Part shown: piece by piece, positions 30,039-42,938 of the stretch
Layout: each line of letters begins with the position of its first letter
Position numbering within the stretch: the first letter of the stretch is position 1
Assembly (NCBI RefSeq): GCF_000787575.1
Contig: NW_012236528.1
Coordinates: 1,552 to 65,551 of the forward strand
Direction of reading: 5' to 3'
Length of the DNA stretch: 64,000 nt
DNA from: Acytostelium subglobosum LB1
Taxonomy: Eukaryota > Evosea > Eumycetozoa > Acytosteliales > Acytosteliaceae
The notes under the pieces: generated by a model
The model's input: the letters and a program-made list of their open reading frames with translations, nothing else
Database searches by the model: none
Told to the model about the DNA's origin: nothing
Made by a program: the position numbers and the translations under genes

Positions 30039-30226
30039 GAGGCAGCATCTTAGTGATTCGGTCAATCTCTCCTCTCTCTCTCTCTCTCTCTATCTCTCTC
30101 TTAGAGATAGGCAATGTATAATAATAGTTATTAAATTCTACTACCTAGGTGGTAGCTGACTTAAGTGAATGGTACGTGGATGGATGACTCATTTGTTTAT
30201 TATTATCACCATCAATCAATCTATGA

Positions 30227-33200
30227 TCATACAAGAACTATCTTCTCTATTATTGTTTTGGTGTTATCCATTCCGCTGTGATTGGACTCGACAAAGATAG
30301 TAAGCTGACTTAACTTGTTGTGAATGCCACCACCAATTGTTTGCAGTGGAGATACCAAGCCACACTCTGATTGATCCTTCACCTCTAGTGTTAGGTTTGG
30401 TTTCATGCTGCTGGCACTGCTGAAATCAATTGCTGTCTGATTAAAGAAGACCTTCACATTCTTTGGCATTGTCTCTGTGGTGAGATATGTATGTATTGGT
30501 TAGAATGTTGTTGTCTATCTATCTTGAGGCCATCATTATTACCTTTAGAAACAGTTGAAATCAACTTGATTCCACTGAGCCTGGTGGGCTGCGAGAAGCT
30601 GATGTGGACGATCATCTGTTGGTCGTCATCAGAGACGAGTCGTATCTCCTTGTTGACCGATATGATATTGGACAGTACCTGGCTAAGTGTGGATGATATC
30701 TTGCTATCGATGCCAAGAGTGAAACAATTATTGATATCCAATGAACTCATCAAAGTCTCCAATGTAGTTCCAACTGATTGCTTCTCTCGCCACTCCAAAA
30801 ATAGCTCTTGCTCTTTGGAGATGACGACCTCAGTTGGCAGTGTCGAGGTGGGTGGGTTGAACATCAGCTGTGTCGTTGGCAAGGCATGGAAGCTATCTGG
30901 TGTTGTTGGCTCCAGGGTGAAGAAGCGACGGTGAGGCCATAGCAGGTCAATCTTCTCAAGTGGCTTGTATATCGACTCGATTTCGATACGATGCTCACCA
31001 GGAGTTCTGGTCATTGTCTGTTGCATTGTCAGCTCTACAAACTTTGCTTGATCGATGTTTGTATGATCGTGGTGTACCAAAAGCTCCTGTCCAAACTGGT
31101 TACGTGCTCTTTCACTGTCACTCAGTTGAGTGGCAATGATCGGACCACAAAGCTCAGTCAGTTGTGCCGTGTTGATAAAGTCCAAAAGTACCACACCCTT
31201 CCAACTGACATCCTCGCCATTAGAGTCGATCCTAAAGTTCTCTACGAACTGCCTGGCAATTGGAGAGGACTCCATGATTGAGGCGATGGACTTTGGAAGC
31301 AACCTAGAGCTATGTAGTGGTAGTACGCTGAGCAAATGGATAAATGGCTCCAATGGTTTTCCATAGTCGAGCTTGATGCATTGAGAGTTGGTCTCTGTTG
31401 TCGATAGTTTGGCTACATACTTGGCCAGATCTGTAGCCAATGGAGCGTAATGGTAAGGATAGTACCAGCTATTAAAAAATAAAGGGTTAGTGGGGATGAA
31501 GGTTGTGAATACAATACTAGTATGACTAAGAATACATACCCCCAAGCAGGACATCCTTCTACGTAGTATCTCAGTACCCATGTCAAACCTTGCAAGTAGG
31601 CAGCGCACATTTCATCAATGGTCTGATCCAATTGGTTAGTGGTGGCACCAATCTTGAGTTTGTAGTAGTTGATCTCTCCATCGAGATTCCTTCTGACAGG
31701 CTCGAGAAAGTGATCACTGTCCTGTCCCATCTTTTGCTCTAACCTGATGATCTCCTTCTTGTGCATCTTCTCCAGCTTCTCTGGAAACTCAACGCTCTCC
31801 CATTTTGCAATCATCGACAGCAGCTTACTGAGTGAGTCAAAGTTGATCTGATTGGAGCCATGTTAATTAGTATAAGTCAATGACTGGCTGTGTATGTGGT
31901 GGTGATTGAGATAGTTACATGTTGACCATTGGTGATGTAGTCAAAGTGACCAGTCTCTGCAAGGGAAGAGCTCATCCAGTGTCGATACCAGTTTAGCATC
32001 AACTCAATAGAGCCCTCTTTGATCTTCAACATTGGAATGTTTGGTATAAAGTCGTTACCAAGCAGCATGCACATCATTGTGAAGTCATTGATCAGCCGGT
32101 CAAAGTTGATGGCCTGCTTTGCTTCCTCTGACAGACCCGACAGTAGAGTGTACCTAAAGTAATCCTTGAGGTAGTCCAAGTTGACAAAGTCAAACTGATC
32201 GTCACTCTTTGGATTGGATGAGCCATAGGATGTCTTGTGTTGTGATTTGCCAAACTCCAAGTACTTCTGGATTGCCTTGTCCAAATCCCAATCGGATATC
32301 TATAAGAAGCATGTATATGTATTAGAGATGAGACTTAGATATGACGGGTATGACTATGTATACATACACCGAGGTAGAAGTATGCAGAGTCCAACGTTGT
32401 TCCTGGATCGGACAATGTTAGGAATTGGTTGACAGTGGCCAGCTTTTGGAGTTTCCTATCCTCCTTAAGCTTCTGCTCCGCCAGTGGGTCAGTGGCAATG
32501 GTAGTAGGGGATGTTGGTGCGACATCATTCCTCTTTGATGTACTATCCTTCTGAGGCTTTTGCAATCTTGACCTCTTTACCATCAATGCTGAACCAAAGA
32601 AATCTGCCCCATTGAGTGCCAATGCCTTCTTTGCAGACTCCTCATCCTTGAACTTGATAACGGCATACCTAAGTGTATTATTAATATTAGTATATTGATA
32701 TATCGATCATTCATGCACACCTAAAACATACTTTAGAGGTCTTTCCTTTGGTGCTGGAATGAACAATAGCTCCTCTATTGGTCCGCAAGATGAAAAGAAC
32801 GCTCTCACATCAAATAATAGAGCTCTGGTGTCAAGGTTGGGAATGAAGATGGAGGTCTTGGATAGTGATGCATCGTCCTCCTCGATAGTATCTGATACAG
32901 GAGGTGTAGGAGGTGACTCTGACTGCTGTTTCTCTGGTGCTACATTGTGAATGGACAACTTCTGGTCATTAAAGAAGTAGTTGGCTCCACGTGATGTGAT
33001 GTAGGTGGTGGACTCGGTGTCGACAAACTGGATGTGTGCTGTCACTGTAGGTTTCTTTGTGAGCGCTTTCTCCAACCGCACTGACTGAACCTCGCCATGG
33101 TATGAGAGCATTGACGTGAGTGCCTGTTCGTCCACCTGTATGGGCAGATTCCTAATGGTGATCTTGTTGGACTTCTCAAATTGTATCAACCTTTTCTTTG

Positions 33201-33990
33201 CCAACGCCGACTGACATTCGTAGGATGCATGACCAGGCTCTTTGCAAGTGCCACACGAGGTCAGACTAGAGAGATCACGCAGAACAAAGAAGTGTCGCAG
33301 GTGTGTGGACAGTCCGAGGAAGATGAGATCGGCGTCCATTCCATAGAAGAGGTGTGAGGTGTCCTGTGGCCATAGCTTGGTGTTTTTGCGGATAAAGTCC
33401 ATGATCTTGTGCTCACCTTCGCCAGGCACAGTAGAGTCAGAGACGATGATGGTCAGATCAGAGTATCGCTTAGCAATGGTGGAGGCATAGTGCTGCATCC
33501 ACTCGTTAACTCTGGTCATGAACTCGGTGGAGGGCGAGATACAGTTTGGATCAAACACATTTTCGAGGTCGACTGGGGCATCGGTTGCTGGTCGTTTGGA
33601 AAGGGCATCCTTTACATCCTTTGCTGAGCGGAAACGACGTTTCCTCTGCTCGATTGCCTTGGCACGTGGGGGTACACCATCGATGGCAATGTATAGTACG
33701 TTTGTTGGATTTGCAGTGTTGATGATGTCATCCAACCTCTTGAACAGTCCGACTCTGACTGATTCGTCCGTGACGATCTTTGTAAGCATTGTTGGATCAG
33801 CATTGCTATGTGTTGAGTTATGAATCACTCCATTCATATCGATATATAGGTTGTTGAATCTCAACTTCTTTTTGTTGTTGTTATTGTTGTTGTTGTTGTT
33901 GTCATTATTGTCACAGTCATTGATATAGTTTGAACAAACTATCTTTGGGTACTTCTCCACCAACCATTTGTAGAATGAGGGAACTCCCAT
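30227..33990 (-). CDS. XRN-family 5'-3' exoribonuclease with two RRMs and a PITH domain
   Basis: Six exons (33990-32732, 32668-32368, 32299-31919, 31847-31540, 31468-30543, 30474-30227) give 1140 residues. XRN/Rat1 enzymes degrade 5'-monophosphate RNA. The N-terminus MGVPSFYKWL, DMNGVIHNS, PGEGEHKIM and YGMDADLIFLGL carry the acidic catalytic residues. A CCHC knuckle (CGTCKEPGHASYEC, 246-259) places it near Rat1/XRN2. Between the knuckle and the next XRN block lie two RRMs (about 276-352 and 379-455) joined by a Pro/Ser linker. XRN sequence then resumes (GNDFIPNIPMLKI, and AWGWYYPYHYAP across intron 4). The last ~155 residues match a PITH domain (SDDDQQMIVHISF, VKVFFN, LTIFVESNHSG). RRM2 is itself split by intron 1 with phase kept, which supports a single gene. 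Confidence 0.85.
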
Positions 33991-34227
33991 ATCTCTTTGT
34001 TTGAAATATTGTAATTATATGAATACATTATTACACCAACTCTCTGATCCTTTTATTATGAAGGTGTCAACAGAGCTTCAAGTTTCTGATTTTTTTATTT
34101 AATTTATCTTTATCTGTTCGCTTTTTTTGATTGAAGACCAATTAAGTTTGGCGCCACTTTGCAAAGTCAAGTTATCTTTACCAGTAATGATAATAGGTGA
34201 GAGCTGGTCTAACAAATAACAGGCTCT

Positions 34228-36945
34228 ATGATACCAATGCTTCAACATACTCTGTCTTCAACATCAACTACATCATCAGTCAATGGTGTCACGTCAACCT
34301 CTATACAAACCAACACCTTGGCATCGTCACAGTCTTCACCAGTGACCAATTGCATAAGAGTGGTATGTCGCTTTAGACCAATCACAGAACCAGAGGTCAA
34401 GCGTAACGAGCACTCCATCATTCAGTTCCTAGACAATCAGTCATTCGTTATAAAGGTAAGAAGGTGCAACATTGTTGTTGGCAAAACAACATGAACTGTT
34501 ATTGACTCACAATAATCCCAACAACAACAACAACAACAACAGCAACAGAGCAACAGTACACCACAACAATATACCTTTGATAGGACATTCAATACTGATG
34601 AGGATCAATCTGTTGTATTCCATGATGTAGCCATTCCCATAGTTCAAGGTGAGTGAATACATCACTGCGAAACAAGTATTGTTGTTGGACTAACAATCTT
34701 TATTACACCATCAACAGACTTTTTGGATGGCTACAATGGAACTATATTGGCGTATGGACAGACAGCATCAGGAAAGACCTATACAATATATGGTGAACCC
34801 TCTAAAGATGATACACAACAGGACAACAATGGTATTATACCTCGTATAATCGAGGAGATATTCACAGGAATTGCGAGGATGAGACAGAAGAACAATGAGT
34901 TGGCCTTTGTTCTAAAGATGTCCTGTGTTGAACTGTACATGGAGAAGATCAACGATCTCTATAATGTGTCGGGCACCAACCTACCGATCAGAGAGCATCC
35001 AGACAAAGGAATCTACGTGGAAGGCGTATGTGAGAAGGTGATACAATGTCCTGATGACGCCTTCTCCTTTCTGAATCTTGCCAACAACAATAGAGCTGTT
35101 GCTGCCACCAGTATGTTTATGTGATCATCATCATCATTGACTTGGATGCTGTTACTCGTACTAACTTTATTCTTCACCCAGAGATGTCACAGGCAAGTTC
35201 AAGAAGTCATTCCATTCTGATGATTGAGCTGTCACAACAGAACTTATTGGATCTCAGCTCAAAGAAGTCGAAACTCTTCCTGGTTGATCTGGCGGGATCT
35301 GAGCGTGCATCAAAGACTGGCGCTGAGGGTGAACGCATGCAGGAGGCCAAGACCATCAATCTGTCATTGACCAATCTTGGCACTGTAATCAACTCGCTCA
35401 CCAACTCGAACAAGACACATGTGCCTTACAGAAATAGTAAGCTGACACGTGTTCTGCAAGAGTCATTGGGTGGTAACTCAAAGACTACATTGATCATTGC
35501 TTGCTCACCGAGCAATGGCAATGAGAGCGAGACTGTGTCCACTATCCAATTTGGATTGCGCGCAAAGAACATCACCAACAAGCCAAAGATCAACAAGGAG
35601 GTCACTGTCATCGAGTTGAAACAACTGTTGGAAAAAGCAAACATACGTATCAAAGAGTTGGATGAGCTTGTTGAGCTTCTAAACTCACAACTTGAGTCTC
35701 AAAGTAAGTTACTCTCTCTCTCTCTCTCTCTCTCTCGCTTTGATCCACTAACATTACCTCTTGGACCAATCTATAGAGCAAGACATTGAGACATTGGAGA
35801 GGGAGAAGCAAGATGCTCTTCTAAATTCAAGCGTTAGTCAACAACAAGATGGTCCATCACTAACTTGCAACAAGAAGGTCAAGCGTGAGATATTGCCTCA
35901 CGTGGCACCGACAGTAACTGCAGTCAGACGTTTGAAAAGAGTGTTCAAGCCCAACCCTCCACCTATGAGCGTCAATGACCTAGAATCCCCACGACCTACC
36001 ACGGACGACGAGGACCGGAGCTCAGATAGGGCACCCAGAGAGGTGGAGAGCGATGACGATCACAGCAGCTTGAGCAGGAGCAGTAGCAACAGTAGCAATC
36101 TACACAGGCAACTTGACGAGAAGGACGACCAGGCAATGGAGTCACAGCTTGTACCTGACCACACAGTGACTGCACCCGATCACATTACACACGTACTCGA
36201 CTCAATGCGCAATGAGGCAAAGGAAGATACAACACCCAAAAAGATACCACTGAATACCACAGAGTCTGATGAGCCAACACCTCCAATATCACCTCGATCA
36301 CTGCCCCTACACTCGCCTCCATCATTGTCAAACTCTATCACCAACCTCAACTTATTACCAATGCTTTCCACCACAGAAACACAATCACTGGTGCCAATCA
36401 TGAATGACTCTTCACTGGATAACATTGATACACAACAACAACAGCAGCAGCAATATCATCACGATCATCTGGTAGAATCATATGACTATCAAAGTGTCAA
36501 CAGCAACTTTATCCAAGAGATTGAAGAACAGCCACAGGCTCCACCTCGCTCCCCCATCTTCAAACGAACAAAGGCCACAGAGATCAAAGCAGTTACACCT
36601 CCACCTCCAATCGATACTCGACCCTCTACTCCTCCATCCTCCCCAGCGCCAATACATACACAAGACTCAACCAGACAAACCAAACCCCAACAACAACAAC
36701 AACAGCAACAAACAACCCGTGGTGTATCCAACAACAACATCCTTGTATATATTATATCAATCATACTCATCACCACTTTGCTTGTGACAGCAAGCATGTA
36801 TATCAACACTTCACAAATATCAGATTCTCAGCGCCTTCAAGAACATCTATCCAAGCTTGGGCTTGCCGCCCAGGACCAACATTTGTTCAATATTGGCGAT
36901 CTTACAAACCTTCGCAAGGCGTACAAAGCATCGCTACTTAAATAG
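34228..36945 (+). CDS. N-terminal-motor kinesin with C-terminal membrane anchor
   Basis: Five exons (34228-34455, 34549-34648, 34718-35110, 35182-35703, 35777-36945) give 727 residues. The motor has the P-loop YGQTASGKT, switch I ASSRSHS, switch II LVDLAGSE, and the kinesin-1-like block HVPYRNSKLTRVLQESLGG. A short coiled coil follows the motor (EKANIRIKELDELVELLNSQ). The rest is Pro/Ser/Gln-rich and probably disordered. Near the C-terminus, about 658-681, is one strong hydrophobic segment (NILVYIISIILITTLLVTAS) followed by 46 residues. Most kinesins have no membrane segment. A Dictyostelium kinesin at the nuclear envelope, Kif9, is recalled to have one, but I cannot tell whether this is its orthologue. 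Exon 2 could start 6 bases earlier, at 34543. Confidence 0.85.
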
Positions 36946-37241
36946 TAAGGACAAGCACAACACCTGATAATAACAATCAACACTAACAACCTGATCGATC
37001 AGTCATCCAGACAAGAACTTAAAATGTCCAGAATGTCCAACCATTATTAGTGAGATACAAAACTCTTATCAAGCACTCTATCTACACTATACGAGTAACT
37101 ATCCCATCCTAGGATCAGTCCATCCAATCCACTACCTACCTACCTACCAACCTACCAACCATCTAATATCACCATCCACCAACAGATCCTTCACTATTCC
37201 AACAGCTTGTTGACTTGATACCACTAAGGATTTCATACAAG

Positions 37242-37760
37242 ATGGACAATAATCACAACAGCCACCAACACCACCAGAGAGAGGATGAGGATCAGCTGCT
37301 GCGTTTAAAGGAGCTGCAAGAAAGAGTCGACAAGGAAACCAGAGGTCTGGAGCAGGAACGCTCTTTATTCAAGGTTGTCCGAGAGCAGAGTGAGACTGAA
37401 ATCAAACAGCAAGAGGAGATATTACGGATGCAGCAAATGCGGTTGGAAAGTGACAAAGCTGCACTCGAAGAGCAAAGGATTGCTCTTGAGAAGAAGCAAG
37501 AGATGTTGATTCAATTCGAGTCTGAACTATTATCAACCGCTGCATCCGCAACAAAACCAACAGCAGATGATCCTCTCTCTAAAGACATTGAACCAGAACC
37601 AATTCAACAACAACAACAAGAACAGGAGGGACAGGGACAAGAACAGAAGGTGGAACATGAACAATCCAATCACCAGTTGATAATTAAGGATGTCTCCCCA
37701 CTTCCAATTAGACTTATTAAGCGCTTGGTCACGTGGCTGAAGAGTTGGTTTGGACAATAA
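37242..37760 (+). CDS. coiled-coil protein with amphipathic C-terminus, unknown
   Basis: A single exon from MDNNHNSHQHHQREDEDQ encodes 172 residues. A Met 27 bases upstream, at 37215, is also possible. Residues 20-105 are a continuous heptad-rich helix (LRLKELQERVDKETRGLEQE and on to LEKKQEMLIQFE). A Gln/Glu linker follows. The protein ends with a short basic amphipathic helix (IRLIKRLVTWLKSWFGQ) that could touch membranes. I recognise no family. The upstream spacer 36946-37241 contains CCATC/CTACC-type simple sequence only. Confidence 0.6.
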   Translation: MDNNHNSHQHHQREDEDQLLRLKELQERVDKETRGLEQERSLFKVVREQSETEIKQQEEILRMQQMRLESDKAALEEQRIALEKKQEMLIQFESELLSTAASATKPTADDPLSKDIEPEPIQQQQQEQEGQGQEQKVEHEQSNHQLIIKDVSPLPIRLIKRLVTWLKSWFGQ

Positions 37761-37826
37761 ACATAGACAAAAACATAAAGACATGTGTGCCATGTACTGA
37801 TAGGTTTGTGCGTAAAACTAGTTTAT

Positions 37827-38286
37827 TTAGTTGGTGGAAGGCTTGAAAGCTCTGACACCTGGTCTCTGTGGACGGGTACGGATCTTACGATCCTGGACCG
37901 AGCGGACACGGACGATGTGAGAGTGAATAGCACAAGAGATACAATATTGGGACTTGAGGTAAGTCTTTGGGAATTTGTACTTCTTCTCAGTGAAGAGACC
38001 CTGGTCAGAGATATCCTTGACAGCGGCATTCTCAACGATTGGGCGAATGTAGAATCTCTTGACTGCCTTGTCCTGTGATTGATAAAATCAATGATGAGGA
38101 TGATGATGTTTGGTGGTGTCCAAAGTTAGAACTTTGTGATTGTTTGGTGATCTGTTTGTCACTCCTATATTTGATGCCAATCTGTCATACCTTTGGAACG
38201 CATCTAGCACAGTTGGTGCAACGGATGGCTCTGGTCAATCCACGACCGTGCTTAGCTCTTCCGTGATTACGTCTCTTCTGAGTCAT
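37827..38286 (-). CDS. rps26: 40S ribosomal protein S26 (eS26)
   Basis: Two exons (38286-38191 and 38072-37827) give 113 residues, the normal family length. The sequence [20 protein letters not shown], then [19 protein letters not shown] and RPIVENAA, is diagnostic. The Cys pair CTNCARC with the later CISC forms the zinc site. eS26 lies near the mRNA exit channel of the small subunit. Codon use is biased as in rpl19. The frames on the plus strand here are antisense shadows. Confidence 0.95.
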
Positions 38287-38367
38287 TCTGATCTAGATGT
38301 GTTTATATTGTGTTGTGTGTGGATATTAGTACATGGTGTACTCAACATATGTTTTCATTGATAGATA

Positions 38368-38906
38368 ATGTTGTCTCCTCCTCGTTGTGGTCTTTTGTTG
38401 TTGTCGTTGGTGTTGTTATTCGCTGTGGATGTGATGTTGACACAACAGAGTTACACCTCAGGCCCATGTTGTATGTTGATTCTGACTCGTCGCAACCATG
38501 GTTGTATAATAGGATTCTTTTTGCAACAAATCGTCAATTGATTACTGTTATGAAGCTGTTGCTGATATCTGTTGTGTCATCTCGTTTGTTCCAAATGTTT
38601 TGCTCGCAATGATCATCACTGTATAACCTATGACAGCATATTATTGCTGATGTCTGTCCTATTGCTAACATTGTCGTCAAAGATAATGGCCAAATTCACT
38701 TACAACGATCGTATATGTCCTTAAGAGTGTACCCTTGGACTGTGAACACTGTGAGATCAAAGTAGTGGTTGGTCCAGGCAGGATTCTGGACCTCGGGAAG
38801 AACACATTGAACTTTATAAAAAATCAAAATAAATCATATGAATTGGTGGTGATAAAAAACCCGGGCATTTATTTCTGTCACAATTACGCTTCACGGACTC
38901 TCGTTT
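38368..38906. other. coding-like stretch, strand and gene structure unresolved
   Basis: On plus, ATG 38368 opens a frame with a classical signal peptide (MLSPPRCGLLLLSLVLLFAV) that ends after 57 residues. A downstream plus frame (about 38684-38906) reads ILDLGKNTLNFIKNQNKSYE to a TGA. On minus, a stretch ending at 38704 (PAWTNHYFDLTVFTVQGYT) meets a GTAAGT donor. It joins in phase to 38627-38548 through a CATAG acceptor, but no start is found. Both strands cannot be genes. I recognise no family. The rest of 38287-38968 is the spacer between rps26 and syntaxin 18. Confidence 0.3.
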
Positions 38907-38968
38907 GAGTGGGTGCTAGTTCAACAGGCTGATCAATCACAACATCAAACAATCACAATAGCATATAG

Positions 38969-40376
38969 ATGGATATAAGCGAGCAGTTCTTTGAGCTTGC
39001 CAACAAGAAAAGTGTAATCAGTGGGCACCATGACAAGAGGAAGGCAGCACAAAAGAAACTGTTCAGAGACAAACCTCTTAGGGATAAGAACGATGTCATC
39101 CTTAAGGCTGCTATCAAGATTGTAAGGCATTGGATATTGACAATGGGAAGAGGGAGAGGTCATAATGACCCATTCATCTGACAATAATATCAATATCCTT
39201 CCAGCTTCACAATGTCGACTTACTCCAGGCATTCTTGAATGAGAATAGAGAAGCCTATGTCGACACATCCAAGCATGTGTCAACAAGGTCATCAGCAATG
39301 ACCGACGAGCAACGCGATCTTATCGATAGCAAGTCATTGGAACTGATAGAGATGTGCAATGGCAATCTTAATGAGTTGGATAAAGTTATCCAGGGTAAAT
39401 ATTTGATGTCTTATCTTATGGATTGATCATTTACACTTACATCATCATCACGCCAATCAATAGAGAGACATAGGAACAATCCACCACCAAAGAGAACATA
39501 TAGTGACAATGGTGATGATGATGATATGTCCATATTGAGAGATGACCCAGACAATATGTTTGTTCGAAGAATAGATCAATTCGATAGCAGAGTATATATG
39601 TATTTTAATATATTGGATCAATTGAAGGAGCATCTACATCATGTGTCAGAGAACTTTAAGAAGCAACGTTCATTCAGACTGTCTTCAAAGGCCAGGGAGA
39701 CAGAAAGGTAATCATAACACGAGTATACGTATTAGTCAGAAAAGGCTCTAACATTGCATAATTATTGTTTGACACAGATTCTACTCCAGTCTGGAAGCAT
39801 CTAGCAGGGCAAAGCTGAAAGATACTCAGTCTACAACAGCAGCAGCAGCTACTGCTTCTGGTGACAGAAGTATCAAGTCAAGTGGAGGAATCTCAGCTCT
39901 CATTGGTGAGGAGGACAGCAGTGAACAACAAGTATTCAGAGAATTGGATTTGGATGAAGAGCAAACTATTATATACGAACAACAGAACGCACTGTTAATT
40001 AATGAATTGAACACTCTGTCAGACCAAATGGTGTATGTATTGGTTGGATGAGGAGGAGGAGGAGGAGGAGGAGGTAGTTGATAGTTCACATGTCTAATGC
40101 ATCAATCAAATACCCAACAAACAACATAGTGTCATTGAAAGACAAATAGAGGAGTTGACACAGTTATTCGATGAGATCACTCCTCACATCATGGCACAGA
40201 GGGAAACAATAGATACGATATATTCAACCAATGTGGATGCCACCAATTACATTGAGCGAGCCAACAACCAAATGCAAGAGGCAACAAAGAAGTCATTCGA
40301 TTTCAGGATCATGGTACTCATATTCCTCATCACTCTCTCAATTGCACTGCTCTTTCTCAATTGGTATCAAGATTAA
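38969..40376 (+). CDS. stx18: syntaxin 18 (ER Qa-SNARE)
   Basis: Five exons (38969-39121, 39205-39394, 39464-39707, 39778-40032, 40130-40376) give 311 residues. Syntaxin 18/Ufe1 mediates retrograde Golgi-to-ER fusion. The N-terminal part follows the syntaxin-18 family (LRDKNDVILKAAIKI|LHNVDLLQAF; MTDEQRDLID). The SNARE motif is in exons 4-5 (ELNTLSDQMV|VIERQIEELTQLFDEI, then QRETIDTIYSTNVDATNYIE). It ends in a single C-terminal membrane anchor and the family-typical LLFLNWYQD. An Asp-rich insert (39500-39520) and an Ala-rich insert (39834-39860) are species-specific. Confidence 0.9.
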
Positions 40377-40478
40377 TCATCATTATCATCATCATTATCA
40401 GAACACTCGATTTATAAACATGTACATAGTTGTTATTTAATGATTTATACAAATAGATGAAAGCCTTGTTGATACCAT

Positions 40479-42881
40479 TTAGACATAGTCGTTGTCGTCG
40501 GAATCTTTTCTGTTGTACTTGGTAGTGTCTTTCATTGGACTGAGGAAGATCTGTGAATCAAAGTAGGACTGCTGGAGGTCATTGATGCAGTTGGTAGATA
40601 CGTTGTCCAAGTTGAATCTGCCAGAGGATCGGACACTGTTGTCATTGGAGTGAGCAGAGTTGTAGACCAAGTTCAGCAACTCTGGTGATATGATTCTAGA
40701 GTCCTCAATGTTGTCAAGGTATGCTGAGCGATAGGAGGGTTCCTTTCCTCTGCCTCCATTGAAAATGACGCTATTCTGAGATTGCTGCTCTTGCTGTTGC
40801 TCCTGTTGTTCCTGTTGTTGCTGCTGCTGGAGGGCAGTGCCAATGTAGCTGTTGAGCTCCTCCAACACATCGTGATCAGGAATATGCCATTCTGGATTGG
40901 CAATCTTAAAGTTGACGACCGATCTCTCAACCTTGTCTTGCTTGTTGTGGCTGTTGTGGTCGGTTTCTGAGAATGAACGAACCATGCCGCTCTTGTTGGC
41001 TTGGTTCAGAGTGTTGCCATAGCGTGAGAGGTTTGTGAAGGTACCAAACATGCAGATCTTGCCAACGCCCTCAAGGTTGACAGTGTACATTGCGATGAAC
41101 TCCAGGATGGCCAAGGATGAGTTTGGCAGGGAGAACAGGAGTATGAATGGGGCAAAGATCACAGAGGAGACCTCGCGCAAGAAGTCCACAATACGATATT
41201 CAAAGAGCTTAAGGAATCTGTTGCGAACAGTGTAGGTATGTGTTCGACCACTCCAACTCTTTGGGATGTAATGGGTGTACTTGACAACCTTGATCATGTG
41301 CTTTGCGGGATTGAACACCTCGTTCTCCTCGGGGATGAGAGATCTGCAGATAGCCAGTGCAGTTCCAAAGATTCCAACGTACCAAATGGGCGTGCGTCCA
41401 AATAGGTCAAAGCTGAATAGGAAATCGTCGTTGATCACTCCAAACACCAGGAACACTGCAAGGATTGATCCAAGTACGAATGATATAAATTTGGCAAATA
41501 TAGAAAGAAGTTCTGATGAGAAGCTGTCAACATATTTGTTGGCATGTGGATAGCTCAGATTCAGTCTGAAACGAGTGATGTGTTAGTATTCTTATGTATG
41601 TGGTAATTAATGCATCTAGACATACCTAATATTGAAAAGGTGTGGAAGCTCATTGAACTCTCTAAACTTCCACTTGGCCAAGGGAGACCATTCACGACTG
41701 CCCAACGAGCCAGGTTTGTTCTTAAACTCCTCAGCATACTTAAAGAAGTAGTAGATGAGAAGGAAGAAGAAAATGAATGGCGATGCAAACAATCCAACCA
41801 GACCAATCATTCTGAATCTCCTTGTAAGACTATTGTGTTGTGTTGATTGGTTAGTGATTGACCCAGATAGATATTATAAGAATTTAAAACAAGTTACATA
41901 CCCTCTGGCCAGTCTATCTCTTTGAGTTGGATCGAAATATTCCTCCTTTACAACACCATTGGCATCGAAAATGTGATTGTAGAGAACGTACATGATACTC
42001 CATTCAAGAGTCTTGGTGATGAACTTGTACTGTCTCAGGAATGGGAAGGGAATTGAGAGGTCAAAGATCTTCCTGTCGATCATTCCAATGATGTAGTTCT
42101 CTTTCCTCATGATTCTGTTGGCAATATCCAGTGCACTCATATTCTGTTTGACCAGACAGAGTCTAGGAACACCAACAAGTTTGGTTGCAATCTTACTCCA
42201 TTCAATAGTTTGTATGTCCTCCTGTTTGTGTTACAAGTATATGAGTATGACAATGTCTATTTGTATGCTGCAGTGTCAACATACCTCTGTGATGCGCAAT
42301 ACGTCATGATAGAACCTTTTGACCTCAAAGATGGATCTGAGTTCAACGAGGAATCTAAAGAATTTCATGAGCCAATATGAACAGAATAATATCAAGAAGA
42401 TGATCAACCAAGATGGTACGCTCCTTGAAAAGTCCACAACCTCGTTGATTGACTTGCTATCGGCAAACAGTACTTTGTAGTAGTCGACAAATGACACTAG
42501 GAATGTAAAGAATGTAACAACGAATAATGATGTGCTAAAGTAATAATAATATGATTAGTTAGTAAACCTTGGTTTGATTGTAGATATTGATTATTATTAT
42601 TACACATACAATAGTTCAAAGAAATGATCGAATAGAATACAGTAAAAGCCTTTGGCAACATAATAATTGTAGACGTTGGTGAGAAACTCGTCTAGATTGT
42701 GAATGGCTGGCATTGATGGGTTGGAGTTCTCAAGGAATGATTCATTGTCGTCGACAGCGTTCGATGAGGTTGCTCGGTCCTGTCGATGATGCTGCTGCGG
42801 TTGTTGAGTCATGTCTTCGAGAGGGAAGTAGTCGCCACCCTTCCACTCATCGCGTTGAGCAGACGATCTCTTTTGCTTCAT
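40479..42881 (-). CDS. atg9: autophagy scramblase Atg9
   Basis: Five exons (42881-42610, 42534-42285, 42221-41902, 41829-41626, 41565-40479) give 710 residues. Atg9 is a membrane protein of small vesicles that seed autophagosomes and acts as a lipid scramblase. The conserved blocks are present in order: [36 protein letters not shown] and [66 protein letters not shown] and [20 protein letters not shown] follow. Several hydrophobic segments match the Atg9 fold. The C-terminal tail has a Gln-rich run and is short. All intron phases agree with the protein alignment. Confidence 0.9.
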
Positions 42882-42903
42882 AAAGTAATTGTTATTTCAC
42901 GCA

Positions 42904-42938
<35 letters not shown>

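Noticed and set aside
35713-35760. Extension of the kinesin exon through the CT-rich stretch
   Set aside because: The frame continues only into a (CT)n tract. A GTAAGT donor at 35704 and the acceptor at 35776 restore the coiled coil in phase.
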